This document shows positions 35,751-44,135 of a stretch of DNA of 64,000 nt, one piece after another. The stretch's first letter is position 1. Each line of letters starts with the position of its first letter. The position numbers and the translations under genes are program-made. The stretch comes from SMWD01 sp002729875 (GTDB lineage Bacteria; Pseudomonadota; Gammaproteobacteria; Steroidobacterales; GCA-2729495): positions 124,001 through 188,000 of the forward strand of contig DASCMH010000008.1 of NCBI GenBank assembly GCA_036010905.1. Direction: 5' to 3'. The notes under the pieces were generated by a model, which was not told the origin of the DNA, ran no database searches, and saw only the letters and a list, made by a program, of their open reading frames with translations.

Positions 35751-35803
35751 CACGTTGTGGTGTCCGAGCAATTGGCCGTGCCGGAAGTGTAAGTCACGTT
35801 GTG
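35751..35803. promoter_or_regulatory. pair of CACGTTGTG direct repeats in gor-opdA divergent region
   Basis: Identical 9-mers at 35751-35759 and 35795-35803, 44 bp start to start, about four helical turns. The first forms CCAC-GTT-GTGG. They could be an operator for both genes. No regulator can be named. Confidence 0.3.
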
Positions 35804-35862
35804 CCGCTGTGATAGGATGCCGCTTTCGCCGTACAAACACACTACAAGGAATCTCCTGTCGA

Positions 35863-37917
35863 ATGGGGACAAACCCGCTTTTGGCCGCCGACCGGCTGCC
35901 CGAATTCAGCGCGATCAAACCCGAACACATCGAACCGGCGTTGACGTACAGACTCAACGCAAACCGTGAGTGCATCGAAACATTGCTCACCGACGTCGAA
36001 AGCCGGGGAGCAGATTTTACGACCGCTATTCTACCGCTCGAAGAACTCGGCGATCAGCTTGGCCGCGTCTGGGGTCCGATCGGTCACCTGCATGGTGTGA
36101 TGAATTCGCCGGAGCTGCGTAAAGCCTATAACGACTGTCTGCCGGCACTCTCACGCTATCAGACCGAAATAGCGCAGGACACGCGCCTGTGGCGTCTGTA
36201 TCAAAAAGTAGCCGAGACGCTGCCGGACGATGCGGCCACCAGTCCGGCCGCCAGTGTCGTCAACCACGCGCTACGGGATTTCCACCTCGCCGGCGTCGAC
36301 CTGCCCGCAGCACAGAAGCAGCAATTCAAGACCCTGGTTGAAGAACTGACGCAACTCGGCGCGCGTTTTGAACAAAACGTACTCGACTCGATGGCCGCCT
36401 GGTCCGCCCATGTCACTGACCCGGCGCAACTGGCCGGGCTGCCGGCCTGGGTAATTGAACAAGCCGCCCTGAATGCCGGCGAGTCATCGCTGGACGGATG
36501 GCTATTCAGGCTCGACCAACCAACCTATGTAGCCATCTTGACGTACGGGGAATATCGTAACCTGCGCTGGCGTTTTTACCGCGCCTGGACGACCCGCGCC
36601 TCCGACCAGGCCGACGATGCCCAGGGCGACAATGAAAACGTTGATAACACCGCTACCATCGAGCGCATACTCGAACTCCGCCATGCAGTCGCCGGGCTGA
36701 TAGGTTTTAAGAATTTTGCCGCTTATTCGCTCGCCACTAAAATGGCCGACTCAGTTGCCGAAGTGCTTGGTTTCCTGACCGGACTCGCGGAAAAATCTCA
36801 CCTCACCGCCAGTGAGGAACTGGCTGAACTTGAATGTTTTGCAGGCGCATCACTCGAGGCCTGGGATATTGCTTTCTGGTCGGAAAAGCTCCGCGAGGAA
36901 CGCTACTCGGTTTCGGATGAACAATTAAGACCGTACCTGCCACTTGACCGGGTCCTCGCGGGACTGTTCAAAGTCATGACCAGGCTGTACGGCCTAACGG
37001 CACAGCAGGTCGACGACATAGATGTATGGCACGATGATGTCAGCTATATCGAACTGACGCAGCCGGATGGAGTTATTGTCGGTGGTTTTTATATGGATCT
37101 CTTCGCGCGCCCGGACAAACGCTCAGGCGCATGGATGGACGGATGCATCAATCGCAAGGATTTTGCCGGTCATTTCGCACAACCGGTTGCCCAGCTGGTC
37201 TGTAACTTTGCCCCGGTGAGCGAAGCAACGCCCAGTCTGCTGACGCACAACGATGTACTGACGCTGTTTCATGAATTTGGCCACACACTGCATCACCTGC
37301 TGACCCGCGTAGATTATCCCAGCGTATCCGGAATCAATGGTGTAGCGTGGGATGCGGTGGAACTGCCGAGCCAGTTCATGGAGAATTTCGCATGGGAGCC
37401 GGAGGTTCTGCAGATGATTTCCGGGCACTATGAAACCGGTGAATCTCTGCCGGATGAGCTGCGCGACAAGCTACAGGCCTCACGAACTTTTCATGCCGGA
37501 CTGCAGATGTTGCGTCAGCTGGAACTGGCGATTTTTGATCTGCGCCTGCACGCCGAGTATGACCCGCAGGTCGGCGGCAATATTAACGCGCTGCTCGGTG
37601 AGATCCGGCAACAGGTTGCGGTTATCAAACAGCCCGACTTCAACCGGTTTGCCAATTCATTCTCGCATATCTTTGCCGGTGGTTATGCGGCCGGTTACTA
37701 CAGCTACAAATGGGCCGAGGTACTTGCGGCAGATACCTGGGCGGCTTTTGAAGAGTCCGGAATTTTTACGACCGATATTGCCGAACGGTTCAGGTGCGAA
37801 ATTCTGGAGATCGGCGGCACCCGCCAGATCAGCGATGCGTTTAAGGCCTTTCGCGGCCGTACACCGCAGATCGAGCCGCTGCTTGCACAATCCGGTATCG
37901 CCAACGAAACACCATGA
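35863..37917 (+). CDS. prlC: Oligopeptidase A (M3 metallopeptidase)
   Basis: Cytoplasmic zinc endopeptidase that degrades signal peptides and other oligopeptides. The frame is open far upstream across gor, but the ATG at 35863 matches the family start (TNPLLAADRLPEFSAIKPEHIEPALT), giving 684 residues (E. coli 680). Zinc-site motif FHEFGHTLHHLL with His470, Glu471 and His474, and the downstream Glu in the SQFMENFAWEPEVL region. An AAGGA stretch lies 12 bases before the ATG, a little far. The stop overlaps the xthA start (ATGA). The gene is also called opdA. Confidence 0.95.
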   Translation: MGTNPLLAADRLPEFSAIKPEHIEPALTYRLNANRECIETLLTDVESRGADFTTAILPLEELGDQLGRVWGPIGHLHGVMNSPELRKAYNDCLPALSRYQTEIAQDTRLWRLYQKVAETLPDDAATSPAASVVNHALRDFHLAGVDLPAAQKQQFKTLVEELTQLGARFEQNVLDSMAAWSAHVTDPAQLAGLPAWVIEQAALNAGESSLDGWLFRLDQPTYVAILTYGEYRNLRWRFYRAWTTRASDQADDAQGDNENVDNTATIERILELRHAVAGLIGFKNFAAYSLATKMADSVAEVLGFLTGLAEKSHLTASEELAELECFAGASLEAWDIAFWSEKLREERYSVSDEQLRPYLPLDRVLAGLFKVMTRLYGLTAQQVDDIDVWHDDVSYIELTQPDGVIVGGFYMDLFARPDKRSGAWMDGCINRKDFAGHFAQPVAQLVCNFAPVSEATPSLLTHNDVLTLFHEFGHTLHHLLTRVDYPSVSGINGVAWDAVELPSQFMENFAWEPEVLQMISGHYETGESLPDELRDKLQASRTFHAGLQMLRQLELAIFDLRLHAEYDPQVGGNINALLGEIRQQVAVIKQPDFNRFANSFSHIFAGGYAAGYYSYKWAEVLAADTWAAFEESGIFTTDIAERFRCEILEIGGTRQISDAFKAFRGRTPQIEPLLAQSGIANETP

Positions 37918-38687
37918 AAATAGCCAGCTGGAACGTTAATTCATTACGGGTCCGCCTGCCCCATGTGCTCGATTGGCTGAACAAACATCAGCCAGATATT
38001 CTCGGCCTGCAGGAACTGAAAATGCCGACCGAGGCATTCCCAACCGATGAAATTGCGGAACTCGGCTATAAGTCCGTCGCATTCGGCCAAAAAACCTACA
38101 ACGGCGTCGCCCTGTTGTCGCGACATGAGCCCGCCAACGTAACAACCGGCTTACCCGATTTTCCCGATGAACAAAGTCGGGTTATCGCTGCCGACTATGG
38201 AAGTGTGCGCGTCGCCAACCTGTATGTACCGAACGGGCAGACCATTGGCGCGGAAAAATTTGTTTACAAACTTGCCTGGCTCAACGCATTACGCGCCTGG
38301 CTTGCGGCAGAGCTTGTTGCCAATGCAAACATTGTTGTCATGGGTGATTTCAACATTGCGCCGGCAGATCGTGACGTTTATGACCCACAGCAATGGCGCG
38401 ACAAGATACTGTGCAGCGATGATGAGCGGGCACAGTTGCAGGGCATTGAAGCCATTGGCTTTGCCGATACATTCCGGTTATTCGACCAACCGGACAATAT
38501 TTTCAGCTGGTGGGATTATCGGGCCGCAGCATTTCGCCGCAAGCGCGGGCTACGCATCGATCTTATCCTCGCCTCGGCTGCGATGGCCGAACGTTGCACG
38601 ACCAGCGACGTTGATTCTGAACCGCGCAAACTTGAACGACCTTCCGATCATGCGCCCGTATTTGCCGTGTTCGAGCCAACGCCATAA
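37914..38687 (+). CDS. xthA: Exodeoxyribonuclease III
   Basis: AP endonuclease and 3'-5' exonuclease in base-excision repair. 257 residues. It has the exonuclease-endonuclease-phosphatase fold: MKIASWNVNSLRVRL, LGLQELKM with the metal-binding Glu, YNGVALLSR, NLYVPNG, VVMGDFNIAPADRDVY with catalytic Asp/Asn, WWDYRAAAFRRKRGLRIDLIL, and the closing PSDHAPVFA with the catalytic His. ATGA overlap with the oligopeptidase gene. Confidence 0.96.
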   Translation: MKIASWNVNSLRVRLPHVLDWLNKHQPDILGLQELKMPTEAFPTDEIAELGYKSVAFGQKTYNGVALLSRHEPANVTTGLPDFPDEQSRVIAADYGSVRVANLYVPNGQTIGAEKFVYKLAWLNALRAWLAAELVANANIVVMGDFNIAPADRDVYDPQQWRDKILCSDDERAQLQGIEAIGFADTFRLFDQPDNIFSWWDYRAAAFRRKRGLRIDLILASAAMAERCTTSDVDSEPRKLERPSDHAPVFAVFEPTP

Positions 38688-38845
38688 CAACCATGCAACA
38701 TCATTAACCATAACCCTGTGGGAGATGCTTTTACCATGATGTTTTATCTTATTGATTTCTGTGATCCAGTACCGTTAATGGGTAGCATCATTATGCGAAA
38801 ATGCTATTTAATAATTATAAATAAAGCTTGATAGCCAGTTTCTGT

Positions 38846-39895
38846 ATGCTCAATAGTCCTGAATTTCTTCCCGGCAGCCGCTCGCAGCCGGCAGACCGTC
38901 GTGATGATTACGATGTGACGAATACTGTAAACGTCGCATCGGTTCCTGCCGTGCGTGACGCTATTCAGGCGTTGTTCGAGATGATTTTTCCCACCACATC
39001 ATTCGATCCGTTATGGCTTGCCCTGCACGATTTTAACCTGCTGTTTGATGGGCGCCTGCCCGGTTATCGCGGTTGCGACACGGTCTATCACGACAAACAG
39101 CACACCCTTGACATGACTCTGGCCATGACGCGATTAATTATCGGGCATGAAAGTATTTGCGCCGAAAAAGATCGACTTGGCCCCGAACGTACCATGCTGG
39201 GTATCGTCACGGCCCTGTTTCACGATTCCGGTTACATCTGCCGCACTGATGAGCCACGCTGGCAAAATGGTGCCGAAGTTACCAACTGGCATGTTTCGCG
39301 TAGCGCTGAGTTTCTGCGCACCATATTGCCGCGCCTGGGGATGGAACACTGGACCGAATTGGCAACCCGGATTGTTCATTTCACCGGCTACGAAATCAAC
39401 ATCGATGATATAGAACTGGATGATCCAAAAGACATCATGATCGGCCATTTTCTTGGCACGGCCGACCTGATGGCGCAGATGGCCGATCGCTGTTATCTGG
39501 AAAAATGCCGCGACCGTCTTTATTCAGAATTTGTACTGGCCGGCGTAGCGATCACGCCACATTCGATTCATGTCAATGATATGAATTACTCATCAGGCAT
39601 CGAGTTACTGAAAAAAACACCCGGTTTTTTTCAGAACATGGCAATGAAACGATTAAACACCAAGTTCAATCGTGCCTATAAATATATCGAAGCACTCTAT
39701 GACGGGCGCAACCCGTATTTTGAATTTATAGAAAAGAATCTGCACTATCTTTGCCGCATCATCGACAGTGGCGACTGGCATCAACTGCGGCGCAGTCCAC
39801 CGTGCTATACGGCACTGGAAAACCCGATTCAATCAATCAGCGCCCTGGTCAGCCAACGACTTGCAAACCAGCGCGTGCCCGACAATTTAAGGTAA
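38846..39895 (+). CDS. HD-domain / cyclic-nucleotide phosphodiesterase-like protein
   Basis: 349 residues from the ATG at 38846; a TTG 18 bp upstream is in frame. Metal-site motifs resemble those of class I cyclic-nucleotide phosphodiesterases: YHDKQHTLDMT near 84, ALFHDSGYI near 130, and the distal Asp in LGTADLMAQMADR near 205. The C-terminal 130 residues have no motif I recognise. There is no signal peptide or membrane helix. It could hydrolyse cAMP or another phosphoester. It stands alone between xthA and glmS (minus). The gap before it (38688-38845) is AT-rich, with a TAGCAT/ATGCTA inverted repeat near 38780-38805. Confidence 0.65.
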   Translation: MLNSPEFLPGSRSQPADRRDDYDVTNTVNVASVPAVRDAIQALFEMIFPTTSFDPLWLALHDFNLLFDGRLPGYRGCDTVYHDKQHTLDMTLAMTRLIIGHESICAEKDRLGPERTMLGIVTALFHDSGYICRTDEPRWQNGAEVTNWHVSRSAEFLRTILPRLGMEHWTELATRIVHFTGYEINIDDIELDDPKDIMIGHFLGTADLMAQMADRCYLEKCRDRLYSEFVLAGVAITPHSIHVNDMNYSSGIELLKKTPGFFQNMAMKRLNTKFNRAYKYIEALYDGRNPYFEFIEKNLHYLCRIIDSGDWHQLRRSPPCYTALENPIQSISALVSQRLANQRVPDNLR

Positions 39896-40000
39896 TTTTT
39901 GTATCCGGCTCCGGTAATGATCTACGGCAATTAAAATTGTCGCAGACTCTTGCATAACCTATTGAGTTCGAAAGGCTCCCCAATCGGGCTTTCAGCATTA

Positions 40001-40024
40001 AAAGCGGCTGGAGTTATTAGCCGC
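40001..40024 (-). terminator. Rho-independent terminator after glmS
   Basis: On the minus strand GCGGCT-AATAACTCC-AGCCGC followed by TTTTAAT, 46 bp downstream of the glmS stop. It probably ends the atp-glmU-glmS transcription unit or the glm part of it. Confidence 0.65.
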
Positions 40025-40069
40025 AGCGAAATCAGGTTGCTGAAGAACAGTAATGAGAACCGGACAGCC

Positions 40070-41902
40070 TTATTCCACGGTAACTGACTTCGCGAGATTA
40101 CGCGGCTGGTCCACATCCGTTCCTTTCAGAACTGCCGCATGATACGCCAGCAGTTGCAGCGGCACCGTGTAGACGATCGGCGCCTGAAAATAGCTTACAT
40201 GTTGCGGCATGTTGATGACCGTGACACCGTCACTGGGTTTAATTCCGGCATCCGGATCAGCGAATACGATCAATTCGCCACCACGCGCGCGCACCTCCAT
40301 AAGGTTTGATTTAAGTTTCTCAAGCAGGTCATCGTTGGGCGCAACCGCGACGACCGGCATGTCAGCATCAACCAGCGCCAGTGGCCCGTGCTTTAACTCT
40401 CCCGCAGGGTAGGCCTCTGCATGAATATACGAAATTTCCTTGAGTTTCAGAGCGCCCTCCATTGCGATCGGATGCATAATCCCGCGACCCAGGAACAAGG
40501 CATGCCGTTTATCAGCGAATCTTTTTGCGAGTTCGCACATCTCCCCGTCGAGCGCCAGCGTTTGCTCGACCATCCGCGGCACTGCCTGCAACCGCCTGAT
40601 GTGTTCAGCGGTGCGCCCGGGATTATTGCCGTGACCCTTTTCCAGTGAAATGACCAGCAAAGACAGTGCCGCCAACTGGGTGGTAAATGCCTTTGTTGAT
40701 GCAACACCGATCTCCGGACCGGCGCGGGTCAGCATAACAAGGTCTGATTCCCTGACCAGCGAACTTTCGGCCACATTACAGATCGCCAGTGTTGCAAGAT
40801 AACCGGCACCCTGCGCCAGGTTCAGCGCCGCAAGCGTATCGGCTGTTTCCCCGGACTGCGAAATCGCCACGAATAATGTGCCGGACGGAACCACGGGTTT
40901 GCGATAGCGATACTCACTGGCGATCTCGACATTACATGGCAGATGACAGAACTGTTCGATGAAGTAACGCGCTACCATGCCGGCATGGTAGCTGGTACCG
41001 CAGGCGACAATGTGCACACCTTTAGTGCGCATGAACTGATCCGCAGCACCCGGGCCAAAAGCTGCATCGAGCATATGATCACTACTGATCCGCTCTTCGA
41101 GCGTCTGCACGATACCTTCCGGTTGCTCATGTATTTCCTTGACCATGAAATGCCGATAACCGCCCTTATCAATGGCGTCAGCAGACATTTCACTTTCGCG
41201 TACTGCTCTTGCAACCGGGGCGCCAGACGCATCGATAATCCGTACGCTGTTCCTGTGTACATCAGCGATATCGCCATCTTCAAGAAAAACAATCTGCCGC
41301 GTGACCGGCAACAGGGCGGCAACATCGGACGCGACAAAATTTTCTTCGGCCCCCAAACCGATCACCACCGGCATCGCATGACGGGCAAGAACGATGTGCT
41401 CCGGATCGGCCAGAGACAACACAACAAGCGCGTACGCGCCCTTGAGATCTGCGCTGGTTGCCCGCACTGCATCAATAAGATCGGGTCGGGTCTGCAGGTG
41501 ATAATGAATCAGGTGAACGATAACTTCGCTGTCAGTTTCCGTCGTACACTGATACCCCAGTGCCGCCAGCTTGACACGCAGATCTTCATAATTCTCGATG
41601 ATGCCGTTATGGACAATGGCCAGATCATCACCGGACATGTGCGGGTGGGCATTGGTTTCACTCGGCTCACCGTGCGTCGCCCAGCGCGTGTGAGCAATAC
41701 CGATCCGGCTGGACAACGGCTCGTCGTCAAGTGCCGCTTCAAGTGCAGCCACCTTGCCAAGCCGCCGGCGTCTCTCAAGTGTGTTGTCAGCAATTGCCGC
41801 AATACCGGCCGAATCATAGCCGCGATACTCAAGACGCCTGAGGCCCTCGAGTAAAATCGGAACGACATTTCTTTTTGCAACTGCGCCGACAATTCCGCAC
41901 AT
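40070..41902 (-). CDS. glmS: Glutamine-fructose-6-phosphate aminotransferase (isomerising)
   Basis: Makes glucosamine-6-phosphate from fructose-6-phosphate and glutamine, the first step to UDP-GlcNAc. 610 residues (E. coli 609). The N-terminal amidotransferase begins MCGIVGAVAKRN with catalytic Cys2, followed by EYRGYDSAGI and HTRWATHGEPSETNAHPH. Two SIS isomerase domains follow (CGTSYHAGMVARYFIE, ISQSGETADTLAALN, STKAFTTQL, ELKHGPLALVD). The end is PRNLAKSVTVE, the canonical C-terminus. It is 61 bp downstream of glmU. No glmS ribozyme or glmZ-type pairing site was seen in that gap. Confidence 0.97.
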   Translation of the reverse strand: MCGIVGAVAKRNVVPILLEGLRRLEYRGYDSAGIAAIADNTLERRRRLGKVAALEAALDDEPLSSRIGIAHTRWATHGEPSETNAHPHMSGDDLAIVHNGIIENYEDLRVKLAALGYQCTTETDSEVIVHLIHYHLQTRPDLIDAVRATSADLKGAYALVVLSLADPEHIVLARHAMPVVIGLGAEENFVASDVAALLPVTRQIVFLEDGDIADVHRNSVRIIDASGAPVARAVRESEMSADAIDKGGYRHFMVKEIHEQPEGIVQTLEERISSDHMLDAAFGPGAADQFMRTKGVHIVACGTSYHAGMVARYFIEQFCHLPCNVEIASEYRYRKPVVPSGTLFVAISQSGETADTLAALNLAQGAGYLATLAICNVAESSLVRESDLVMLTRAGPEIGVASTKAFTTQLAALSLLVISLEKGHGNNPGRTAEHIRRLQAVPRMVEQTLALDGEMCELAKRFADKRHALFLGRGIMHPIAMEGALKLKEISYIHAEAYPAGELKHGPLALVDADMPVVAVAPNDDLLEKLKSNLMEVRARGGELIVFADPDAGIKPSDGVTVINMPQHVSYFQAPIVYTVPLQLLAYHAAVLKGTDVDQPRNLAKSVTVE

Positions 41903-41963
41903 AGTTATTCAGCCCCTAATTCAGGTAGCGCCCGGGATTATCCGGGAGTTATTACGGGATCTT

Positions 41964-43334
41964 TTACCCGGACTTGTCCTTGCTCGGTCGCTGCCAACCC
42001 CTGATCACTTTCTGCCGGGCCCGCTCAACGGTCAGTTCGCCGGCCGGCGCATCCTTCGATACCGTCGCGCCGGCACCGATCGTCGCACCGGCACCGATAT
42101 TAACCGGCGCCACCAGTTCGACACCCGAACCGATAAATGCGCCATCACCGATTACCGTCGGGTGTTTATTAACCCCATCGTAATTACAGGTGATAGTCCC
42201 CGCGCCTACATTAACCCGCTCACCAATAGTCGTGTCACCGATATAGGTCAGGTGATTAACCTTGCTGCCCTTGCCGATACGGCTTTTCTTGATCTCGACA
42301 AAATTCCCGAGTTTGGCCTGATCATCCAGTTCAACACCGGGGCGAGTGCGTGCGAACGGGCCTATCTCACAGGATTTTCCGACCGTCGTCTGATCAATGA
42401 TGCAATTCGGCAAAATCCTGGTACCGGCACCGATTGAAGCATTGCTGATAATGCTATTTGCACCAATCTGCACATCATCGCCGAGAACAACATCACCGGA
42501 AAAAATTGTATTGATGTCCAGAACCACGTCCCTGCCACAAGTCAGCTTGCCGCGAACGTCAACACGATTCGGGTCAATCATCGTAACACCCTGCTGCATC
42601 AGCGCATCAGTGACAGACCGCTGATGATTGCGCTCGGCTGCCGCAAGCTGTTGCTTATCATTGATACCCAGCACTTCGGCAGGATTATCGGCATGCACCG
42701 GCACAACCGAAACGCCATCATCAATCGCACAAGTGACGATATCGGTCAGATAATATTCACCCTGGGTATTGTCCGATTTAATCCGTGGCAGCCAGGCGGT
42801 CAGGAATTGGGCCCGGCAGGCCATCAGACCCGTATTGATTTCCTTGATCAGTTTCTGCTCATCGGTCGCATCTTTTTCTTCAACAATGGCCCTGACATGA
42901 CTGTCAATATCACGAACAATCCTGCCATAACCGTAAGAATCGGCAAGATTGGTGGTCAGAATTGCCAGCTTGTCGGTCTCAGCCGCCGTGATCAGCGGCT
43001 CAATCGTCGCCGCCCGTACCAGCGGCACATCACCACACAGAATCAGTACGACATCGTCCGCACCCAAATGCGGCAACGCCTGCATGACGGCATGGCCGGT
43101 TCCCAATTGCTCCGCCTGCAACACCCAGACCAGTTCCGCATCGCTAAAAGCGGCTTTAACCCGCTCGCCGCCATGCCCGTAGACCACACAGATCCGGGTC
43201 GGGTCCAGCGCACCAACCGTGTCGGCCACGTGCGCCAGTAATGGACGGCCTGCCAGGGGCTGCAACACCTTGGGCAGATCAGAGCCCATCCGCTTGCCCT
43301 GGCCGGCAGCCAGAATGACGACGCTTACATCCAT
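41964..43334 (-). CDS. glmU: Bifunctional UDP-N-acetylglucosamine pyrophosphorylase / glucosamine-1-phosphate acetyltransferase
   Basis: Makes UDP-GlcNAc from glucosamine-1-phosphate in two steps. 456 residues (E. coli 456). The N-terminal nucleotidyltransferase opens with VVILAAGQGKRMGSDLPKVL, then LCGDVPLV and NTGLMAC. The C-terminal half is a left-handed beta-helix of hexapeptide repeats (VVLGDDVQIGANSIISN, IGPFARTRPGVELDD, NVGAGTITCNYDGVNKH with the acetyl-CoA site) and closes with KVIRGWQRPSKDKSG. It sits downstream of the atp operon on the same strand, as is usual. The 348-bp gap from atpC holds a repeat element. Confidence 0.97.
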   Translation of the reverse strand: MDVSVVILAAGQGKRMGSDLPKVLQPLAGRPLLAHVADTVGALDPTRICVVYGHGGERVKAAFSDAELVWVLQAEQLGTGHAVMQALPHLGADDVVLILCGDVPLVRAATIEPLITAAETDKLAILTTNLADSYGYGRIVRDIDSHVRAIVEEKDATDEQKLIKEINTGLMACRAQFLTAWLPRIKSDNTQGEYYLTDIVTCAIDDGVSVVPVHADNPAEVLGINDKQQLAAAERNHQRSVTDALMQQGVTMIDPNRVDVRGKLTCGRDVVLDINTIFSGDVVLGDDVQIGANSIISNASIGAGTRILPNCIIDQTTVGKSCEIGPFARTRPGVELDDQAKLGNFVEIKKSRIGKGSKVNHLTYIGDTTIGERVNVGAGTITCNYDGVNKHPTVIGDGAFIGSGVELVAPVNIGAGATIGAGATVSKDAPAGELTVERARQKVIRGWQRPSKDKSG

Positions 43335-43426
43335 GCGATATTTCCGTAGTTCGTAGGGTTCATCAAAGCAACTGTACCCGCTTGGGGCTGAAATTTGGAG
43401 TCCTGAGGATTAACTATCGGTTAGGT

Positions 43427-43435
43427 GGGGGGGGG
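43427..43435. repeat. run of nine G
   Basis: Homopolymer of nine G in the glmU-atpC gap, just outside the fold-back element. It could be a slippage site or a sequencing weak spot. No gene spans it. Confidence 0.5.
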
Positions 43436-43454
43436 AGGTGGTTGCCTGGCTGTA

Positions 43455-43672
43455 GGGGTTTCTCTGGGCGGTATTTTGGATAGATCGGGGTATGGCGCTG
43501 GAAAAGTATGATCCTGGTGGCCAGGCTGGGTGGGACTTGGATTTGGCATCCGTCATCGTTCCACGACGGTGTCGAGGTATTTTTCCGGCAGTTATCCTTC
43601 CGAAACCTTTAAGTCGCTTTAGCGGCGTTTCGGAAGGATAACTGCCGAAAAAATACCGCCCAGGGAAACCCC
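43455..43672. repeat. 218-bp non-coding element with 23-bp terminal inverted repeats and internal 31-bp fold-back
   Basis: The left end 43455-43477 (GGGGTTTCTCTGGGCGGTAT and three T) is the inverted copy of 43650-43672 with one mismatch in 23. Inside the right half, 43576-43606 and 43627-43657 are inverted repeats of 31 bases with one mismatch around a 20-base spacer that itself holds CGCT-TT-AGCG. No open frame. This looks like a MITE or fold-back element between atpC and glmU, and a diverged relative is at 4613-4676. Readthrough from atpC would form a very stable hairpin (over 35 bp), so it may also reduce glmUS expression. I see no obvious target-site duplication. Confidence 0.7.
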
Positions 43673-43682
43673 AAAAAAGAAC

Positions 43683-44105
43683 TTAACTGCGCCGACCTTT
43701 AAGCTTCTGCGCCGCACTGTAACGTGCAGCAGCTTCAACGAGTTGCATCTGAGCATGCTCGATGTCTTCCTTGCCCGCAGCACCGGCCAACTCGGCCTCG
43801 GCCAATTTATGCGCATCAAGCGCCGCCTGCTCATCGAGTTGATCGCCATGTAACGCGGAGTCGGCCAACACCGTGACCAGGTGCGGCTGAACCTCAAGAA
43901 CACCACCGGTCACATAGATAAAAATCTCATCGTCCTCATCAGGCACCTTAATGCGCACCTCACCGGGTCGCAGGTTGGTCATCAACGGCGCATGACGTGG
44001 TGTAATGCCCACATCGCCCAGGCTTGCGGGTGCAACTACCATCTCGGCATCACCTGAATAAATTTCACCTTCGGCACTGACTATTTCGACGTGAATGGTG
44101 CTCAT
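43683..44105 (-). CDS. atpC: ATP synthase F1 epsilon subunit
   Basis: 140 residues. N-terminal beta-sandwich (STIHVEIVSAEGEIYSGDAEMV, GDVGITPRHAPLMTNLRPGEVRI) and C-terminal two-helix regulatory domain (about 88-136) that inhibits hydrolysis when extended. Last gene of the atp operon, 30 bp after atpD. The fold-back element begins 11 bp past its stop. Confidence 0.96.
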   Translation of the reverse strand: MSTIHVEIVSAEGEIYSGDAEMVVAPASLGDVGITPRHAPLMTNLRPGEVRIKVPDEDDEIFIYVTGGVLEVQPHLVTVLADSALHGDQLDEQAALDAHKLAEAELAGAAGKEDIEHAQMQLVEAAARYSAAQKLKGRRS

Positions 44106-44135
44106 GCAGCTTTTCTCATTAAAAAACCAGACCCA

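Noticed and set aside
35748..35763. TGTTCCACGT as a second parS-like site
   Set aside because: Only the left half matches the consensus; the right half is TGTGGT instead of GAAACA.
35500..35862. N-terminal extension of oligopeptidase A across gor
   Set aside because: Overlaps gor on the other strand and adds residues absent from the family.
40943..41854. 303-codon frame antisense to glmS
   Set aside because: glmS is unambiguous. The antisense product has no recognisable domain.
43427..43435. Nine-G run as a phase-variation tract
   Set aside because: No coding frame or promoter spacing depends on it.
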